From Curtobacterium flaccumfaciens UCD-AKU (GTDB lineage Bacteria > Actinomycetota > Actinomycetes > Actinomycetales > Microbacteriaceae): a stretch of 59,378 bases of DNA. Positions 33,496 through 43,297 of this stretch are shown here, one piece after another. Every line of letters starts with the position of its first letter. The first letter of the stretch is position 1. Location: contig NZ_KB714628.1 in the NCBI RefSeq assembly GCF_000349565.1, positions 421,905 to 481,282 on the forward strand. The letters run 5' to 3'. The notes under the pieces were generated by a model. The model had not been told where the DNA came from and did not search any database. It saw nothing but the letters and a program-made list of their open reading frames with translations. A program made the position numbers and the translations under genes.

Positions 33496-33915
33496 TTACT
33501 CGGTCGGGGCCGCGACGTCGAGCTGCCAGACCACGCCGAAGCGGTCGCGCAGCTGCCCGGCCAACGGTGCCCAGGCCGAGGGTTCCAGGGGCTGCCGTAC
33601 TTCGGCGCCCTCGGACAGTGCCGCCCAGTACCGCTCGATCTCGGCCGTGTCGTCGCCGTGCACGAACACGTAGAAGGCGTTCGATCCCTGGTCGTAGGGC
33701 TGCCCGGGCCAGACGTCGAAGGCCATGACGCGGAAGCCGGCGGCCGTGGAGACCTGCCCGAAGACGATGCGGTCCGCCCAGTCCGGGTCGTCCAGGGCGC
33801 CCATCTGGCCGTAGGTGGCGGCGGTGACCTCGCCGCCGAAGACCGATGCGTAGAAGTCGAGCGCCGCGCGGGCGTCGCCGTCGAAGTTGAGGTGGGTTGT
33901 CGTTTCGATGCTCAT
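33496..33915 (-). CDS. VOC family protein, PhnB-like
   Basis: The 139-residue protein has the vicinal-oxygen-chelate beta-alpha-beta repeats of the PhnB/DUF1428 group: THLNFDGDARAALDFYASVFGGEVTAATYGQMG, VSTAAGFRVMAFDVWPGQ, and LAGQLRDRFGVVWQLDVA. The DRFGVxW(Q/M) ending is the family hallmark. Function is not established for PhnB homologues. It diverges from a WYL-domain regulator with 53 bp between starts; this pairing suggests the regulator controls it. ATG 33915 begins the conserved domain. Confidence 0.88.
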   Translation of the reverse strand: MSIETTTHLNFDGDARAALDFYASVFGGEVTAATYGQMGALDDPDWADRIVFGQVSTAAGFRVMAFDVWPGQPYDQGSNAFYVFVHGDDTAEIERYWAALSEGAEVRQPLEPSAWAPLAGQLRDRFGVVWQLDVAAPTE

Positions 33916-33968
33916 GGGACGAGGATCTCGGGCAATGCGGTCAGATCCTGTCCGCTTCTCGGACGAAG

Positions 33969-34922
33969 ATGGACGCCATGGCCGGACCCTCCGCACGGAT
34001 GCTCACGCTGCTCTCCCTGCTCCAGGTGCACCGCGACTGGCCGGGGGACGAGCTGGCCGGGCGGCTCGAGGTCAGTCCCCGTACGGTCCGCCGCGACGTC
34101 GATCGACTCCGTGGGCTCGGGTACCGGGTCGAGGCGCTCCGCGGACCGGCCGGCGGCTACCGGCTCGAGGCCGGCTCCGACCTGCCCCCGCTGCTCTTCG
34201 ACGACGACCAGGCGGTGGCGATCGCCCTGGCGCTCGCCGTGGCACCGGCATCGGGGGCGGACGTCGCCGAGTCGGCGGCCCGCGCCCTGGCGACCGTCCG
34301 GCAGGTGATGCCCGCGCGACTGCGGTCCCGGGTCGACGCGGTGCAGGCCGTGACCGCGACGAGCCGGACCACCACCGACCCGGAGGTCCTGGTGGCGGTG
34401 AGCGAGGCCGTCCACCTGCAGGAGGTCTTCCGCTTCGGGTACGGCGACGACGAGACCCCGCACCGGGTGGAACCGCACGCCGTCGTCGCCCGGAACGGTC
34501 GCTGGTACCTGCTCGACTGGGATGCCGCCCGCGACGAATGGCGCACGCACCGCATCGACCGGATCACGCCGCGGATGCGCACCCGCGTCCCCTTCACGCC
34601 ACGTCCGATCCCCGGTGGCGATGCGGCCGCGTTCGTGTCCGCGCGGTTCAAGGGCGCGGCGGTCGACGACGTGTGGCCGTGCACCGGGTCGGTGACCACG
34701 ACGGCGGGCGATGCGCGGCGGATCGCGCCGTACCTGCCCGAGGACGCCGTGGTCGAGCAGCTCGAGGGCGACCGGGTCAGCGTCACCCTCGGATCGTGGT
34801 CGTGGGACGGGCTCGCCGGCGTGGTCGCGGGTCTTGCGGTCGACTTCGTCGTCGTGGGTCCGGACGAGCTCGTCGAGGCCGTGGCCGACCTCGTCGACCG
34901 GTTGCGCGTCAGTCGCCCGTGA
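33969..34922 (+). CDS. WYL-domain transcriptional regulator (YafY type)
   Basis: The 317-residue regulator has an N-terminal HTH (ARMLTLLSLLQVHRDWPGDELAGRLEVSPRTVRRDVDRLRGLGYRVEALRGPAGGYRL, about residues 9-65). The WYL domain follows (about 140-215, RVEPHAVVARNGRWYLLDWDAARDEWRTHRIDRI, with the W-Y-L triad as WYLLDW). A C-terminal WCX segment completes it. WYL domains sense ligands, often nucleic acids or nucleotides. The ATG at 33969 is used; 33978 is also possible. Its 3' end overlaps the convergent membrane gene by 14 bp. Confidence 0.92.
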   Translation: MDAMAGPSARMLTLLSLLQVHRDWPGDELAGRLEVSPRTVRRDVDRLRGLGYRVEALRGPAGGYRLEAGSDLPPLLFDDDQAVAIALALAVAPASGADVAESAARALATVRQVMPARLRSRVDAVQAVTATSRTTTDPEVLVAVSEAVHLQEVFRFGYGDDETPHRVEPHAVVARNGRWYLLDWDAARDEWRTHRIDRITPRMRTRVPFTPRPIPGGDAAAFVSARFKGAAVDDVWPCTGSVTTTAGDARRIAPYLPEDAVVEQLEGDRVSVTLGSWSWDGLAGVVAGLAVDFVVVGPDELVEAVADLVDRLRVSRP

Positions 34923-35247
34923 TGGATCCGCCGAAGAACATCGCCACCGGCGCGAGCACGACGAACGCGATGCACCCGATGGTCAACGCCGCCCGGCTCC
35001 GGCCACCACCGCGGAACCACCCCGTCGCGGCGAGCACGAGCGCCGCGACGGCCACGAGCCACGGCACGACGGACAACGGTGCCGCCCAGAACCACAGCAG
35101 CATCTGTCGCCGTTCGCCGAAGATCCACAGCGGCGCGAACACCGTCCCCCAGAGCACACCGAACCCGACGCCGGCGACCGCCAGCAGTCCGGCCGCCACG
35201 ACGGACGCCGTCGTACCGGGACGGGCGGGGACCACGGGGATCGTCAC
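34909..35247 (-). CDS. Small hypothetical membrane protein
   Basis: The 112-residue protein has about three membrane helices (VVAAGLLAVAGVGFGVLWGTVFAP, WAAPLSVVPWLVAVAALVLAATGW, AALTIGCIAFVVLAPVAMFFGG) and no recognised domain. The GTG start at 35247 has TACGAT six nt upstream. It diverges from the kdp region. Confidence 0.75.
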   Translation of the reverse strand: MTIPVVPARPGTTASVVAAGLLAVAGVGFGVLWGTVFAPLWIFGERRQMLLWFWAAPLSVVPWLVAVAALVLAATGWFRGGGRSRAALTIGCIAFVVLAPVAMFFGGSITGD

Positions 35248-35253
35248 GTCTCG

Positions 35254-35259
35254 ATCGTA
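35254..35259 (-). promoter_or_regulatory. -10 element (leaderless) of small membrane gene
   Basis: TACGAT on the minus strand ends 6 nt before the GTG at 35247. Confidence 0.55.
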
Positions 35260-35272
35260 GGACGCCGGAACG

Positions 35273-35326
35273 CGTTAGGAGCGTGCATGCGTCCGCCAGG
35301 CCGGCGTCAGGGATCCGTTAGGAGCG
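35273..35326 (+). promoter_or_regulatory. CGTTAGGAGCG direct repeats in kdp leader (candidate KdpE sites)
   Basis: An identical 11-mer occurs at 35273-35283 and 35316-35326, 43 bp apart (four helical turns), 100-155 nt upstream of the first kdp reading frame. KdpE sites in front of kdp operons are the obvious candidates. No literature motif for this genus is known to me. Confidence 0.4.
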
Positions 35327-35361
35327 GAACGGAGGCCCGGCGCAGGATCCAGCATCGGTTC

Positions 35362-35379
35362 GGCACCACAAGTGGTGCC
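35362..35379 (+). promoter_or_regulatory. Hairpin in kdp leader
   Basis: GGCACCAC-AA-GTGGTGCC forms a perfect 8-bp stem 48 nt upstream of the small ORF. It could be an operator palindrome or a leader-RNA hairpin. Confidence 0.4.
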
Positions 35380-35426
35380 GGTCCGCGTCACCCGGCGCGG
35401 ACACCGCAGACCTTCTGGAGTCCCTC

Positions 35427-35510
35427 GTGTTCGACGTGTTCGTCGTCGCCGGTGTCCTCGCCGTGTTCGGCGTGGTGGCACTGATCGCCAAGGGGGTGGA
35501 ACGGCTGTGA
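35427..35510 (+). CDS. 27-residue membrane peptide upstream of kdpF
   Basis: The reading frame starts GTG with TGGAG 7 nt upstream (35415-35419) and encodes a short membrane peptide, [20 protein letters not shown] then AKGVERL. Its stop overlaps the kdpF start as GTGA, so kdpF translation appears to depend on it. A single helix ending in a basic x-ER-L tail resembles peptides I recall in front of kdpF in other bacteria, generally left unannotated. It may be a second small subunit of the KdpFABC pump or a translational coupler. Confidence 0.7.
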   Translation: MFDVFVVAGVLAVFGVVALIAKGVERL

Positions 35511-35596
35511 TCGGCATCACCATCGCGGCCGCCGTCCTCGGCATCGCCGCTGTCGTGTACCTCGTCTGGGCGCTCGTGCGTCCGGAGCGCTTCTAG
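35507..35596 (+). CDS. kdpF: Potassium-transporting ATPase subunit F
   Basis: The 29-residue peptide is one membrane helix ending [11 protein letters not shown], the conserved KdpF C-terminus. KdpF stabilises the KdpABC complex in the membrane. It overlaps genes on both sides (GTGA with the preceding ORF; TAGTG with kdpA). Confidence 0.92.
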   Translation: MIGITIAAAVLGIAAVVYLVWALVRPERF

Positions 35597-37278
35597 TGGG
35601 CGCCGCGGACCTCTGGGCGGGCATCGCCCAGGTCGCCACCCTCGTCCTGCTGCTCGTCGTCGCGTACCGCCCGCTCGGCGACTGGATGGCGAAGGTCTTC
35701 ACACCCGTCCGGCACAACCGGGTCGAGCGCGGGGTCTACCGGCTGATCGGCGTCGATCCGGACGCCGAGCAGTCCTGGCCCGTGTACCTGCGCGGGGTGC
35801 TGCTGTTCAGCGTCGCCGGGCTCCTGCTCGTCTACCTGCTGCAGCGCATCCAGGTCGTCCTGCCCGGCGACCTCGGGCTGCCCGCCGTCGGACCCTCGCT
35901 CGCGTTCAACACCGCGGCGTCGTTCGTGTCGAACACGAACTGGCAGTCGTACTCGCCCGAGGTCACCCTCGGCTACTCGGTACAGATGGCCGGCCTGGCG
36001 GTGCAGAACTTCCTGTCCGCGGCCGTCGGTCTCTCGGTCGCCGTGGCCCTGGTGCGTGGGTTCGCCCGTCGCAAGTCCGGCACGCTCGGCAACGTGTGGG
36101 TGGACGTCGTCCGCGGTCTCGGCCGACTGCTGCTGCCCGGCGCGTTCGTCTTCGCGATCATCCTCGTCGCCGGCGGGGTCGTCCAGTCGTGGGGGAGCGG
36201 TACCGACGTCACCACGCTCATCGGTGGCACGCAGCACATCCCCGACGGGTTCGTCGCCTCGCAGGAGGCGATCAAGGAACTCGGCACGAACGGTGGCGGC
36301 TACTTCAACGCCAACTCGGCGCACCCGTTCGAGAACCCGCAGGCGTGGACGAACCTCGTCGAGATCTTCCTGATGCTCGTCATCCCGTTCTCGCTCCCGC
36401 GCACGTTCGGGCGACTGGTCGGCGACGACCGTCAGGGCTACGCGATCCTCGCCGTGATGGGCGCGATCTTCCTCGTGTCGCTGTCGGTCATGTCGATCGC
36501 CGAGCTCGGCGGCGGCGGCGTCGCCACACACGCTGCCGGGGCCGCGATGGAGGGCAAGGAGAGCCGCTTCGGCATCCTCGGTTCGACGCTCTTCTCGACC
36601 GCGACCACCTCGACGTCCACCGGTGCGGTCAACGCGATGCACGACAGCTACACCCCGATCGGCGGGATGATGGCGCTCGTCAACATGATGCTCGGCGAGG
36701 TCACCCCCGGCGGCGTCGGCTCCGGCCTGTACGGCATGCTCGTGCTCGCCGTCATCACGGTGTTCATCGGCGGCCTGCTCGTCGGCCGAACCCCGGAGTA
36801 CCTCGGCAAGAAGATCCGCGCCAAGGAGATGACCTTCGCGGCGCTGTACATCCTCGTCACGCCGACGCTCGTGCTCCTGGCCACCGGGCTCTCGCTCGTG
36901 ATCCCCGGGGTCCGCGAACAGGTGCTCGGGACGTCGATCTTCAACCCCGGCAACCACGGGCTGACCGAGCTGCTCTACGCCTTCACCTCGGGCGCGAACA
37001 ACAACGGCTCGGCCTTCGGCGGACTCACCGCGAACACCACGTGGATGAACTCCTCGCTCGGCGTCGTGATGCTGCTCGGCCGCTTCGTGCCGATGGTGTT
37101 CGTCCTGGCGCTCGCCGGATCCCTCGCGGCGCAGGACCGGGTGCCGGAGACCGCCGGCACCCTGCCCACCCACCGCCCGCTCTTCATCGTGCTGCTCGGC
37201 GGCGTCGCCGTCATCGTCACCGCACTCACCTACTTCCCGGTGCTCGCACTGGGTCCGCTCGCAGAAGGACTGTCATGA
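35596..37278 (+). CDS. kdpA: Potassium-transporting ATPase subunit A (K+ channel subunit)
   Basis: The 560-residue subunit selects and conducts potassium. It has about ten membrane helices and the four degenerate filter segments: [55 protein letters not shown] and [17 protein letters not shown]. Full length compared with about 557 in E. coli. The start is GTG, sharing one base with the kdpF stop, and the stop overlaps kdpB by 4 nt. There is an assembly-typical N-terminal helix ([26 protein letters not shown]). Confidence 0.98.
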   Translation: MGAADLWAGIAQVATLVLLLVVAYRPLGDWMAKVFTPVRHNRVERGVYRLIGVDPDAEQSWPVYLRGVLLFSVAGLLLVYLLQRIQVVLPGDLGLPAVGPSLAFNTAASFVSNTNWQSYSPEVTLGYSVQMAGLAVQNFLSAAVGLSVAVALVRGFARRKSGTLGNVWVDVVRGLGRLLLPGAFVFAIILVAGGVVQSWGSGTDVTTLIGGTQHIPDGFVASQEAIKELGTNGGGYFNANSAHPFENPQAWTNLVEIFLMLVIPFSLPRTFGRLVGDDRQGYAILAVMGAIFLVSLSVMSIAELGGGGVATHAAGAAMEGKESRFGILGSTLFSTATTSTSTGAVNAMHDSYTPIGGMMALVNMMLGEVTPGGVGSGLYGMLVLAVITVFIGGLLVGRTPEYLGKKIRAKEMTFAALYILVTPTLVLLATGLSLVIPGVREQVLGTSIFNPGNHGLTELLYAFTSGANNNGSAFGGLTANTTWMNSSLGVVMLLGRFVPMVFVLALAGSLAAQDRVPETAGTLPTHRPLFIVLLGGVAVIVTALTYFPVLALGPLAEGLS

Positions 37279-39371
37279 CCACCGTGACCTCCGAGCACGA
37301 GGCGACCACCGCCTCCAGGCCGGCCATCCGCTCGTCCGCATTCGGACCCCGCCAGCTGGTGGCGGGCCTCCCGGGCGCCCTGCGGAAACTCGATCCGCGA
37401 CTCATGTGGCGGAACCCCGTCATGTTCATCGTCGAGGTCGGCGCGGCGCTGACGACGGCAGCCGCCGTCGTCGAGCCGTCCGCCTTCACGATCGCCATCG
37501 CCGTCTGGCTCTGGCTCACCGTCGTCTTCGCCAACCTGGCGGAGTCGGTGGCCGAGGGCCGCGGCAAGGCCCAGGCCGACACCCTGCGGAAGACCCGCTC
37601 GACCACGAGTGCCCGCCGGGTGCTCGGGTACGCGACGTCCGACGCGGCCGCGACCGGCAACGCGACCGAGGAGGTCGCTTCCGTCGACCTGGCCAAGGGC
37701 GACGTGGTCCTGGTCGTCGCGGGCGAGGTCATCCCGGGCGACGGTGACGTCATCGACGGCATCGCGTCGGTCGACGAGTCGGCCGTCACGGGTGAGTCGG
37801 CACCGGTCATCCGCGAGTCCGGCGGCGACCGCAGCGCCGTCACCGGCGGCACCCGCGTGCTGTCCGACCGGATCGTGGTGCGCATCACCTCGACCCCGGG
37901 CGAGACCTTCATCGACCGGATGATCCGTCTGGTCGAGGGTGCGGCACGGCAGAAGACGCCGAACGAGATCGCGCTGAACATCCTGCTCGCCTCGCTGTCG
38001 ATCGTCTTCGTGATCGTCTGCCTGACGATGCAGCCCATCGCGGGGCTCGTCGGTGCGACGGTCAGCGTGCCGGTGCTCATCGCCCTGCTCGTCTGCCTCA
38101 TCCCGACCACCATCGGGGCCCTGCTCTCCGCGATCGGCATCGCCGGCATGGACCGACTCGTGCAGCACAACGTGCTCGCGATGTCGGGCCGCGCGGTCGA
38201 GGCCGCCGGTGACATCACGACGCTGCTGCTCGACAAGACCGGCACGATCACCTACGGCAACCGCCGGGCATCCCGCGTGGTGCCCGTGCCGGGCGTGACG
38301 ACCGCCGACCTGCTCGAAGCTGCAGCGCTGTCGAGTGCCGCGGACAGCACCCCGGAAGGACGCTCGATCGTCGACCTGGCGCGCGAGGACGGCGCCGCCG
38401 TGGGCCTGCCCGGCGGGGCCGTCGAGGTGCCGTTCACGGCGCAGACGCGCATGTCCGGTCTCGACCTGCCCGACGGATCGCAGATCCGGAAGGGCGCCGC
38501 TGCGGCTGTGCTCGCCTGGGCGGACACCACCGAAGCCGGTGTTGCTTCGGCCATCGACGCGACCGTCGCGGAGATCTCCGACCAGGGCGGCACCCCGCTC
38601 GTCGTCGGCCGTCGGTCGTCGACCGGTGCGGTCACGCTGCTCGGCGTCGTGCACCTGAAGGACGTCGTCAAGGACGGCATGGCATCACGGTTCGCCGAGC
38701 TCCGGTCGATGGGCATCCGCACGGTGATGATCACCGGTGACAACCCCCGCACCGCGGCAGCCATCGCCCACGAGGCCGGCGTCGACGACTTCCTCGCCGA
38801 GGCCACCCCGGAGGACAAGCTCGCGTACATCAAGCGCGAGCAGGAGGGCGGCAACCTCGTCGCCATGACCGGCGACGGAACCAACGACGCCCCGGCCCTG
38901 GCCCAGGCGGACGTCGGCGTCGCGATGAACACCGGTACGACGGCGGCGAAGGAGGCGGGCAACATGGTCGACCTCGACTCCGACCCGACCAAGCTCATCG
39001 ACGTCGTCCGCATCGGCAAGCAGCTGCTCATCACCCGCGGTGCCCTGACCACCTTCTCCATCGCCAACGACGTCGCGAAGTACTTCGCGATCATCCCGGC
39101 GATGTTCCAGGCCGCGTTCCCGGGCCTCGCGGCGCTCAACATCATGGGGCTGCACAGCCCGTCGTCCGCGATCCTGTCGGCGGTCGTCTTCAACGCGCTC
39201 GTCATCGTGGCGCTCATCCCGCTGTCCCTGCGTGGCGTCAAGTACCGCGCAGCCGCAGCGTCGTCGATCCTCGGCCGCAACCTGCTCGTCTACGGGCTGG
39301 GCGGCGTGGTCGTCCCCTTCATCGGCATCAAACTGATCGACCTCGTGGTCGGTCTCATCCCGGGGTTCTAG
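37275..39371 (+). CDS. kdpB: Potassium-transporting ATPase subunit B (P-type ATPase)
   Basis: The 698-residue catalytic subunit hydrolyses ATP. Visible motifs are actuator TGES ([17 protein letters not shown]), phosphorylation motif [21 protein letters not shown] (nucleotide domain), [11 protein letters not shown], and hinge [24 protein letters not shown]. It has about seven membrane helices. The ATG overlaps kdpA's stop and kdpC follows after 2 bp. A regulatory Ser near TGES is present, as in E. coli KdpB. Confidence 0.98.
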   Translation: MTTVTSEHEATTASRPAIRSSAFGPRQLVAGLPGALRKLDPRLMWRNPVMFIVEVGAALTTAAAVVEPSAFTIAIAVWLWLTVVFANLAESVAEGRGKAQADTLRKTRSTTSARRVLGYATSDAAATGNATEEVASVDLAKGDVVLVVAGEVIPGDGDVIDGIASVDESAVTGESAPVIRESGGDRSAVTGGTRVLSDRIVVRITSTPGETFIDRMIRLVEGAARQKTPNEIALNILLASLSIVFVIVCLTMQPIAGLVGATVSVPVLIALLVCLIPTTIGALLSAIGIAGMDRLVQHNVLAMSGRAVEAAGDITTLLLDKTGTITYGNRRASRVVPVPGVTTADLLEAAALSSAADSTPEGRSIVDLAREDGAAVGLPGGAVEVPFTAQTRMSGLDLPDGSQIRKGAAAAVLAWADTTEAGVASAIDATVAEISDQGGTPLVVGRRSSTGAVTLLGVVHLKDVVKDGMASRFAELRSMGIRTVMITGDNPRTAAAIAHEAGVDDFLAEATPEDKLAYIKREQEGGNLVAMTGDGTNDAPALAQADVGVAMNTGTTAAKEAGNMVDLDSDPTKLIDVVRIGKQLLITRGALTTFSIANDVAKYFAIIPAMFQAAFPGLAALNIMGLHSPSSAILSAVVFNALVIVALIPLSLRGVKYRAAAASSILGRNLLVYGLGGVVVPFIGIKLIDLVVGLIPGF

Positions 39372-39373
39372 TC

Positions 39374-39973
39374 ATGGCATCTGCACGTTCCACCTTCCGT
39401 TCCGCCGGTGTGGCGATCCGCCTCACCCTCGTCGCCACCGTCGTCCTCGGCGTCGGGTACCCGCTCGCCGTCTGGGGCGTCGGGCAGGCGGCGTTCCACG
39501 ACCAGGCCAACGGCTCGATGGTCACGGACTCGTCCGGCAAGGTCGTCGGTTCCTCGTTGATCGGGCAGTCGTTCACCGGCAAGCAGGCCGACCGCTGGTT
39601 CCAGTCGCGGCCGTCCGCCGCCGGGGACGGCTACGACGCGGGGGCGTCCTCCGGCTCGAACCTCGGGCCGAACAACGCCGACCTGCTCAAGGCCGTCGAG
39701 GAGCGTCGTACCGCCCTGGCGAAGGCCGACGGGGTCCCCGCCGCACAGGTGCCGGCCGACGCCGTGACCGCCTCGGGCTCGGGGCTCGACCCGGACATCA
39801 GCCCGGAGTACGCACGCCAGCAGGTGGCGCGCGTGGCATCGGCACGGGGGTTGTCCGTCGCCACCGTGCGGCAGCTCGTGCAGTCGCACACCGAGTCGCG
39901 GCAGCTCGGGTTCCTCGGTGAGCCCGTGGTGAACGTGCTCGCGCTGAACCTGGCGCTGGCGAAGGCGTCCTGA
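39374..39973 (+). CDS. kdpC: Potassium-transporting ATPase subunit C
   Basis: The 199-residue subunit has one N-terminal membrane helix (IRLTLVATVVLGVGYPLAVWGVGQ) and an extracytoplasmic domain with the conserved KVVGSSLIGQSFTGKQADRWFQSRPSAA and SGSGLDPDISPEYARQQVARVA blocks. It follows kdpB by 2 bp. Confidence 0.97.
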   Translation: MASARSTFRSAGVAIRLTLVATVVLGVGYPLAVWGVGQAAFHDQANGSMVTDSSGKVVGSSLIGQSFTGKQADRWFQSRPSAAGDGYDAGASSGSNLGPNNADLLKAVEERRTALAKADGVPAAQVPADAVTASGSGLDPDISPEYARQQVARVASARGLSVATVRQLVQSHTESRQLGFLGEPVVNVLALNLALAKAS

Positions 39974-39986
39974 GCGTGGGCGACCC

Positions 39987-40064
39987 CTCCGCAAGACACC
40001 GGTGCTCGCGCGTCGAACACCCGCAGACCGCGGTGCGACAGGTGAACACCGGTGTTTTGCGGAG
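39987..40064 (+). repeat. Long-range inverted repeat between kdpC and kdpD (family C)
   Basis: Arms of 18 nt (39987-40004, starting CTCCGCAAGACACCGGTG, and 40047-40064) pair with one mismatch across a 42-nt loop. The TCCGCAAGAC core recurs inverted at 54335-54344. It lies in the only gap of the kdp cluster, so it may reduce read-through into kdpDE. Confidence 0.55.
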
Positions 40065-40094
40065 ACCGACCCCCGCACGCGAGAGGATGAGCAC

Positions 40095-42587
40095 GTGAAG
40101 CGCGGGAAGCTGCGGGTCCTGCTCGGTGCAGCGCCCGGTGTCGGCAAGACCTACACGATGCTCGAAGAGGGGCGTCGGCTGCTCGACGAGGGTCGCGACG
40201 TGGTCGTCGCCGTCGTCGAGACGCACGAGCGCGCCGCCACCGCGGCCCTGGTGAACGGGCTCGAGGTGGTGCCCCGCCGCACCGTCTCGCACCGCGGCGT
40301 CGACCTGGACGACCTCGACCTCGACGCCGTCATCGCCCGGGCACCCGAGGTCGCGCTCGTCGACGAACTGGCCCACACGAACGCCCCCGGCAGCCCGAAC
40401 GAGAAGCGCTGGCAGGACGTCGAAGCGCTGCGGGACGCCGGCATCGACGTCATCTCGACGGTGAACGTGCAGCACATGCAGTCCCTCGGCGACGTGGTCC
40501 GCGAGATCACCGGCACCGTGCAGCGCGAGACCGTCCCCGACGCCGTGGTGCGTGCGGCCGACCAGATCGAGGTCGTCGACCTGGCCCCGGCAGCGCTGCG
40601 CGAACGGCTCTCCGACGGGCTCGTGTACCCGGCGGCCCGGATCGACGCCGCGCTGTCGAACTACTTCCGCCTCGGCAACCTCACCGCCCTGCGCGAGATC
40701 GCCCTGCTCTGGCTCGCGGACGAGGTCGACGACGCGCTCAAGGCCTACCGCGCCGAGCACGGCATCGAACACCGCTGGGAGACCCGGGAGCGCGTGCTCG
40801 TCGCCCTGACCGGCGGCCCCGAGGGCGAGACCCTGCTGCGCCGCGGCGCCCGCATCGCCGCCCGCAGCGCCGGCGGCGAGCTCGCCGCCGTCCACGTGAC
40901 CACGAACGACGGCCTGCGGGTGCGGCACCCCGGCGCGCTCGGCAAGCAGCGGACCCTGCTCGAGCAACTCGGTGGGACGTACCACCAGGTCGTCGGCGAC
41001 GACGTACCGAGCACCCTGGTGCGGTTCGCACGGTCGATCGACGCCACCCAGATCGTGATCGGGGTCAGCCGCCGCAGCCGGCTCGCGGCCGCCATGACCG
41101 GTCCGGGCATCGGCAACACCGTCATCCGGGAGTCCGGCGACATCGACGTGCACGTCGTCACGCACGAGCGGGCCGGCGGCGGGATCACCCTGCCGAAGCT
41201 CGGGGGCAGTCTGTCCCGCGGACGCGTGATCGCCGGGTTCGTGCTGTCGGTCCTGGTCGGCCCGCTGCTCACCTGGGTGCTGTCGATCGGCAGCGACCCG
41301 GACGCCATCACCGTCGACGTGCTGGCGTACCAGCTGCTCGTGCTCGTCGTGGCGCTCGTGGGCGGGATGTGGCCGGCGGTGTTCGCGGCCGTGCTGTCCG
41401 GGCTGAGTCTCGACTACTTCTTCGTGCAACCCCTCTACATGGTGACGGTCCAGCAGCCGTGGCACCTGTTCGCGCTGGTCATGTACGTCATCAGCGCGGT
41501 GCTGGTCAGCTTCGTGGTCGACCGGTCCGCCCGCCGGTCACGTGCCGCCCGTCGGGCCTCGGCCGAGTCCGGGCTCCTGATGGGCATCGCCGGCAGTGTG
41601 CTCCGTGGTGACGACGCCCTGCAGGCGCTGCTCGACCGCACCCGTGAGGCCTTCGGCTTCGCCGGCGTCCGGATCCGCCAGGGCGACGAGGTGCCGGCGA
41701 CCTCCGGCGAGTTCGGTGCGACGCCGGACGCGTCGACGACGCTCGCTTCCGGCGCCGTGCTCGAGTTCGCCGGCGCACCCGACGACCCGACCCAGCGCCG
41801 CCTGCTGCGGGTCGTCGAGCAGCAGCTCGACGCCGCCGTCGAGCACCGCGAGCTGACCCGCACGGCCGTCGGCGCCGAACGCATCGCCGCCGCCGACCGG
41901 GTCCGGAGCGCACTGCTCGCGGCCGTCGGCCACGACGTGCGCCGACCGATCGCAGCGGCCTCCGCCGCCGTGCAGACGCTGCGTGCGCCCGACATCGACC
42001 TGTCCGGACCCGACCGGGAGGCGCTGCTCGCGACCGCCGACGAGAGCCTCGGTCAGCTGGCGGTGCTGTTGGCAGACCTGTTGGACGTCAGCCGCGTGCA
42101 GGCCGGTGTCCTCGCGGTCACCCCGGCGTCGATCGCACTCGAGACGGTGGTCGCCCCCGCACTCGACGAGCTCGAGCTCGGCCCCGACGACGTCGACCTC
42201 GACCTGCCCGCCGACCTGCCGCCGGTGCTCGCCGACCCCGTCCTGCTGCAGCGCGTCGTCGTGAACCTGCTCGCCAACGCCGCCCGGTACGCCCCGGATG
42301 GCACCCACGTCCGGGTCGCCGCCAGCGCCTTCGCCGGCGTGGTCGAACTCCGCGTCGCCGACCACGGCCCCGGGATCCCCGCGGACCGCCGCGACGAGGT
42401 GTTCCAGCCGTTCCAGCGGCTCGGCGACACCGACAACGAGACCGGCCTCGGGCTCGGCCTGGCTCTGGCACGCGGGTTCACCGAGGGCATGGGCGGCACG
42501 ATCGAGGTCGACGACACCCCGGGCGGTGGCCTCACCGTCGTGGTGCGGCTGCCGATCGCCGGGCACGTGGGAGTGGAGATCCGATGA
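40095..42587 (+). CDS. kdpD: Sensor histidine kinase KdpD
   Basis: The 830-residue sensor has the KdpD N-terminal ATP-binding domain (LLGAAPGVGKTYTMLEEGRRLL, Walker A about residues 11-19). A Usp-like domain follows (about 230-345) and four membrane helices at about 375-475. A GAF-like segment precedes the kinase core. The phosphoacceptor is His613 in AVGHDVRRPIAAAS, then NLLANAARYAP (N box), DHGPGIP (G1) and GLGLGLALARG (G2). The H box has Arg-Arg-Pro in place of the usual Arg-Thr-Pro. The GTG at 40095 is preferred since GAGAGGA sits 7 nt upstream. It overlaps kdpE by 4 nt. Confidence 0.96.
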   Translation: MKRGKLRVLLGAAPGVGKTYTMLEEGRRLLDEGRDVVVAVVETHERAATAALVNGLEVVPRRTVSHRGVDLDDLDLDAVIARAPEVALVDELAHTNAPGSPNEKRWQDVEALRDAGIDVISTVNVQHMQSLGDVVREITGTVQRETVPDAVVRAADQIEVVDLAPAALRERLSDGLVYPAARIDAALSNYFRLGNLTALREIALLWLADEVDDALKAYRAEHGIEHRWETRERVLVALTGGPEGETLLRRGARIAARSAGGELAAVHVTTNDGLRVRHPGALGKQRTLLEQLGGTYHQVVGDDVPSTLVRFARSIDATQIVIGVSRRSRLAAAMTGPGIGNTVIRESGDIDVHVVTHERAGGGITLPKLGGSLSRGRVIAGFVLSVLVGPLLTWVLSIGSDPDAITVDVLAYQLLVLVVALVGGMWPAVFAAVLSGLSLDYFFVQPLYMVTVQQPWHLFALVMYVISAVLVSFVVDRSARRSRAARRASAESGLLMGIAGSVLRGDDALQALLDRTREAFGFAGVRIRQGDEVPATSGEFGATPDASTTLASGAVLEFAGAPDDPTQRRLLRVVEQQLDAAVEHRELTRTAVGAERIAAADRVRSALLAAVGHDVRRPIAAASAAVQTLRAPDIDLSGPDREALLATADESLGQLAVLLADLLDVSRVQAGVLAVTPASIALETVVAPALDELELGPDDVDLDLPADLPPVLADPVLLQRVVVNLLANAARYAPDGTHVRVAASAFAGVVELRVADHGPGIPADRRDEVFQPFQRLGDTDNETGLGLGLALARGFTEGMGGTIEVDDTPGGGLTVVVRLPIAGHVGVEIR

Positions 42588-43267
42588 AGGTCCTGATCGC
42601 TGACGACGACGCGCAGCTCGTCCGTGCGCTGTCGGTGACGCTCTCGGCGCGAGGGTACGACGTCGTCACGGCTCGGGACGGGCGCGAGGCGATCGACGCC
42701 GTCATCACCGAGCGCCCCGACCTGGTGCTCCTCGACCTCGGCATGCCCCGACTCGACGGCATCGGGGTGCTCGAGGGCGTCCGGGCCTGGTCGCAGGTGC
42801 CCGTCCTGGTGCTCTCCGGCCGGACCGACTCGTCCGACAAGGTCGACGCGCTCGACGCCGGTGCCGACGACTACGTGACGAAGCCGTTCCAGATGGACGA
42901 GCTCCTCGCCCGGCTGCGGGCACTCGGACGACGCCGGGTGGTGGCGACGGAGGAGACCCCGACGATCGCGATCGGACCGCTGCTCGTGGACCTCGTCGCG
43001 AAGCAGGTCACCCCGGCCGAGGGTCCGGCGATCCGCCTGACGCCCACCGAGTGGCGCCTGCTCGAGGTCCTGGTCACGAACCCCGACCGGCTGATGACCC
43101 GCGAGATGCTGTTGACCGAGGTCTGGGGGCCGACGCACGGCAACGACTCCGGGTACCTGCGCCTCTACATGGCCCAGCTGCGGCGGAAGCTCGAGCCCGA
43201 CCCCGCGCACCCGCGCTTCCTGGTGACGGAGTCCGGAATGGGGTACCGCTTCGCCCCCGGAGCGTAG
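42584..43267 (+). CDS. kdpE: Response regulator KdpE
   Basis: The 227-residue OmpR-family regulator has a receiver domain with acidic pocket IADDDA, phosphoacceptor Asp51 (LVLLDLGMPRLDG), switch Ser in LSGRTDSSDKV and Lys in DDYVTKPF. A C-terminal winged helix follows, RLTPTEWRLLEVLVTNPDRLMTREMLLTEVWGPTHGNDSGYLRLYMAQLRRKL. It activates kdpFABC when KdpD is active. Confidence 0.97.
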   Translation: MKVLIADDDAQLVRALSVTLSARGYDVVTARDGREAIDAVITERPDLVLLDLGMPRLDGIGVLEGVRAWSQVPVLVLSGRTDSSDKVDALDAGADDYVTKPFQMDELLARLRALGRRRVVATEETPTIAIGPLLVDLVAKQVTPAEGPAIRLTPTEWRLLEVLVTNPDRLMTREMLLTEVWGPTHGNDSGYLRLYMAQLRRKLEPDPAHPRFLVTESGMGYRFAPGA

Positions 43268-43297
43268 GAACCCGGTACGCGTCGCGGTCCCGACGGT

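Noticed and set aside
35260..35426. c-di-AMP (ydaO) riboswitch before kdp
   Set aside because: I looked for the conserved ydaO core segments and do not find them; the region has repeats and a hairpin but no match to a known riboswitch.
40002..40094. Longer N-terminus for KdpD starting at 40002
   Set aside because: It would translate part of the inverted repeat, lacks a ribosome site and adds no conserved sequence before the KRGKLRVLLGAAPG opening.
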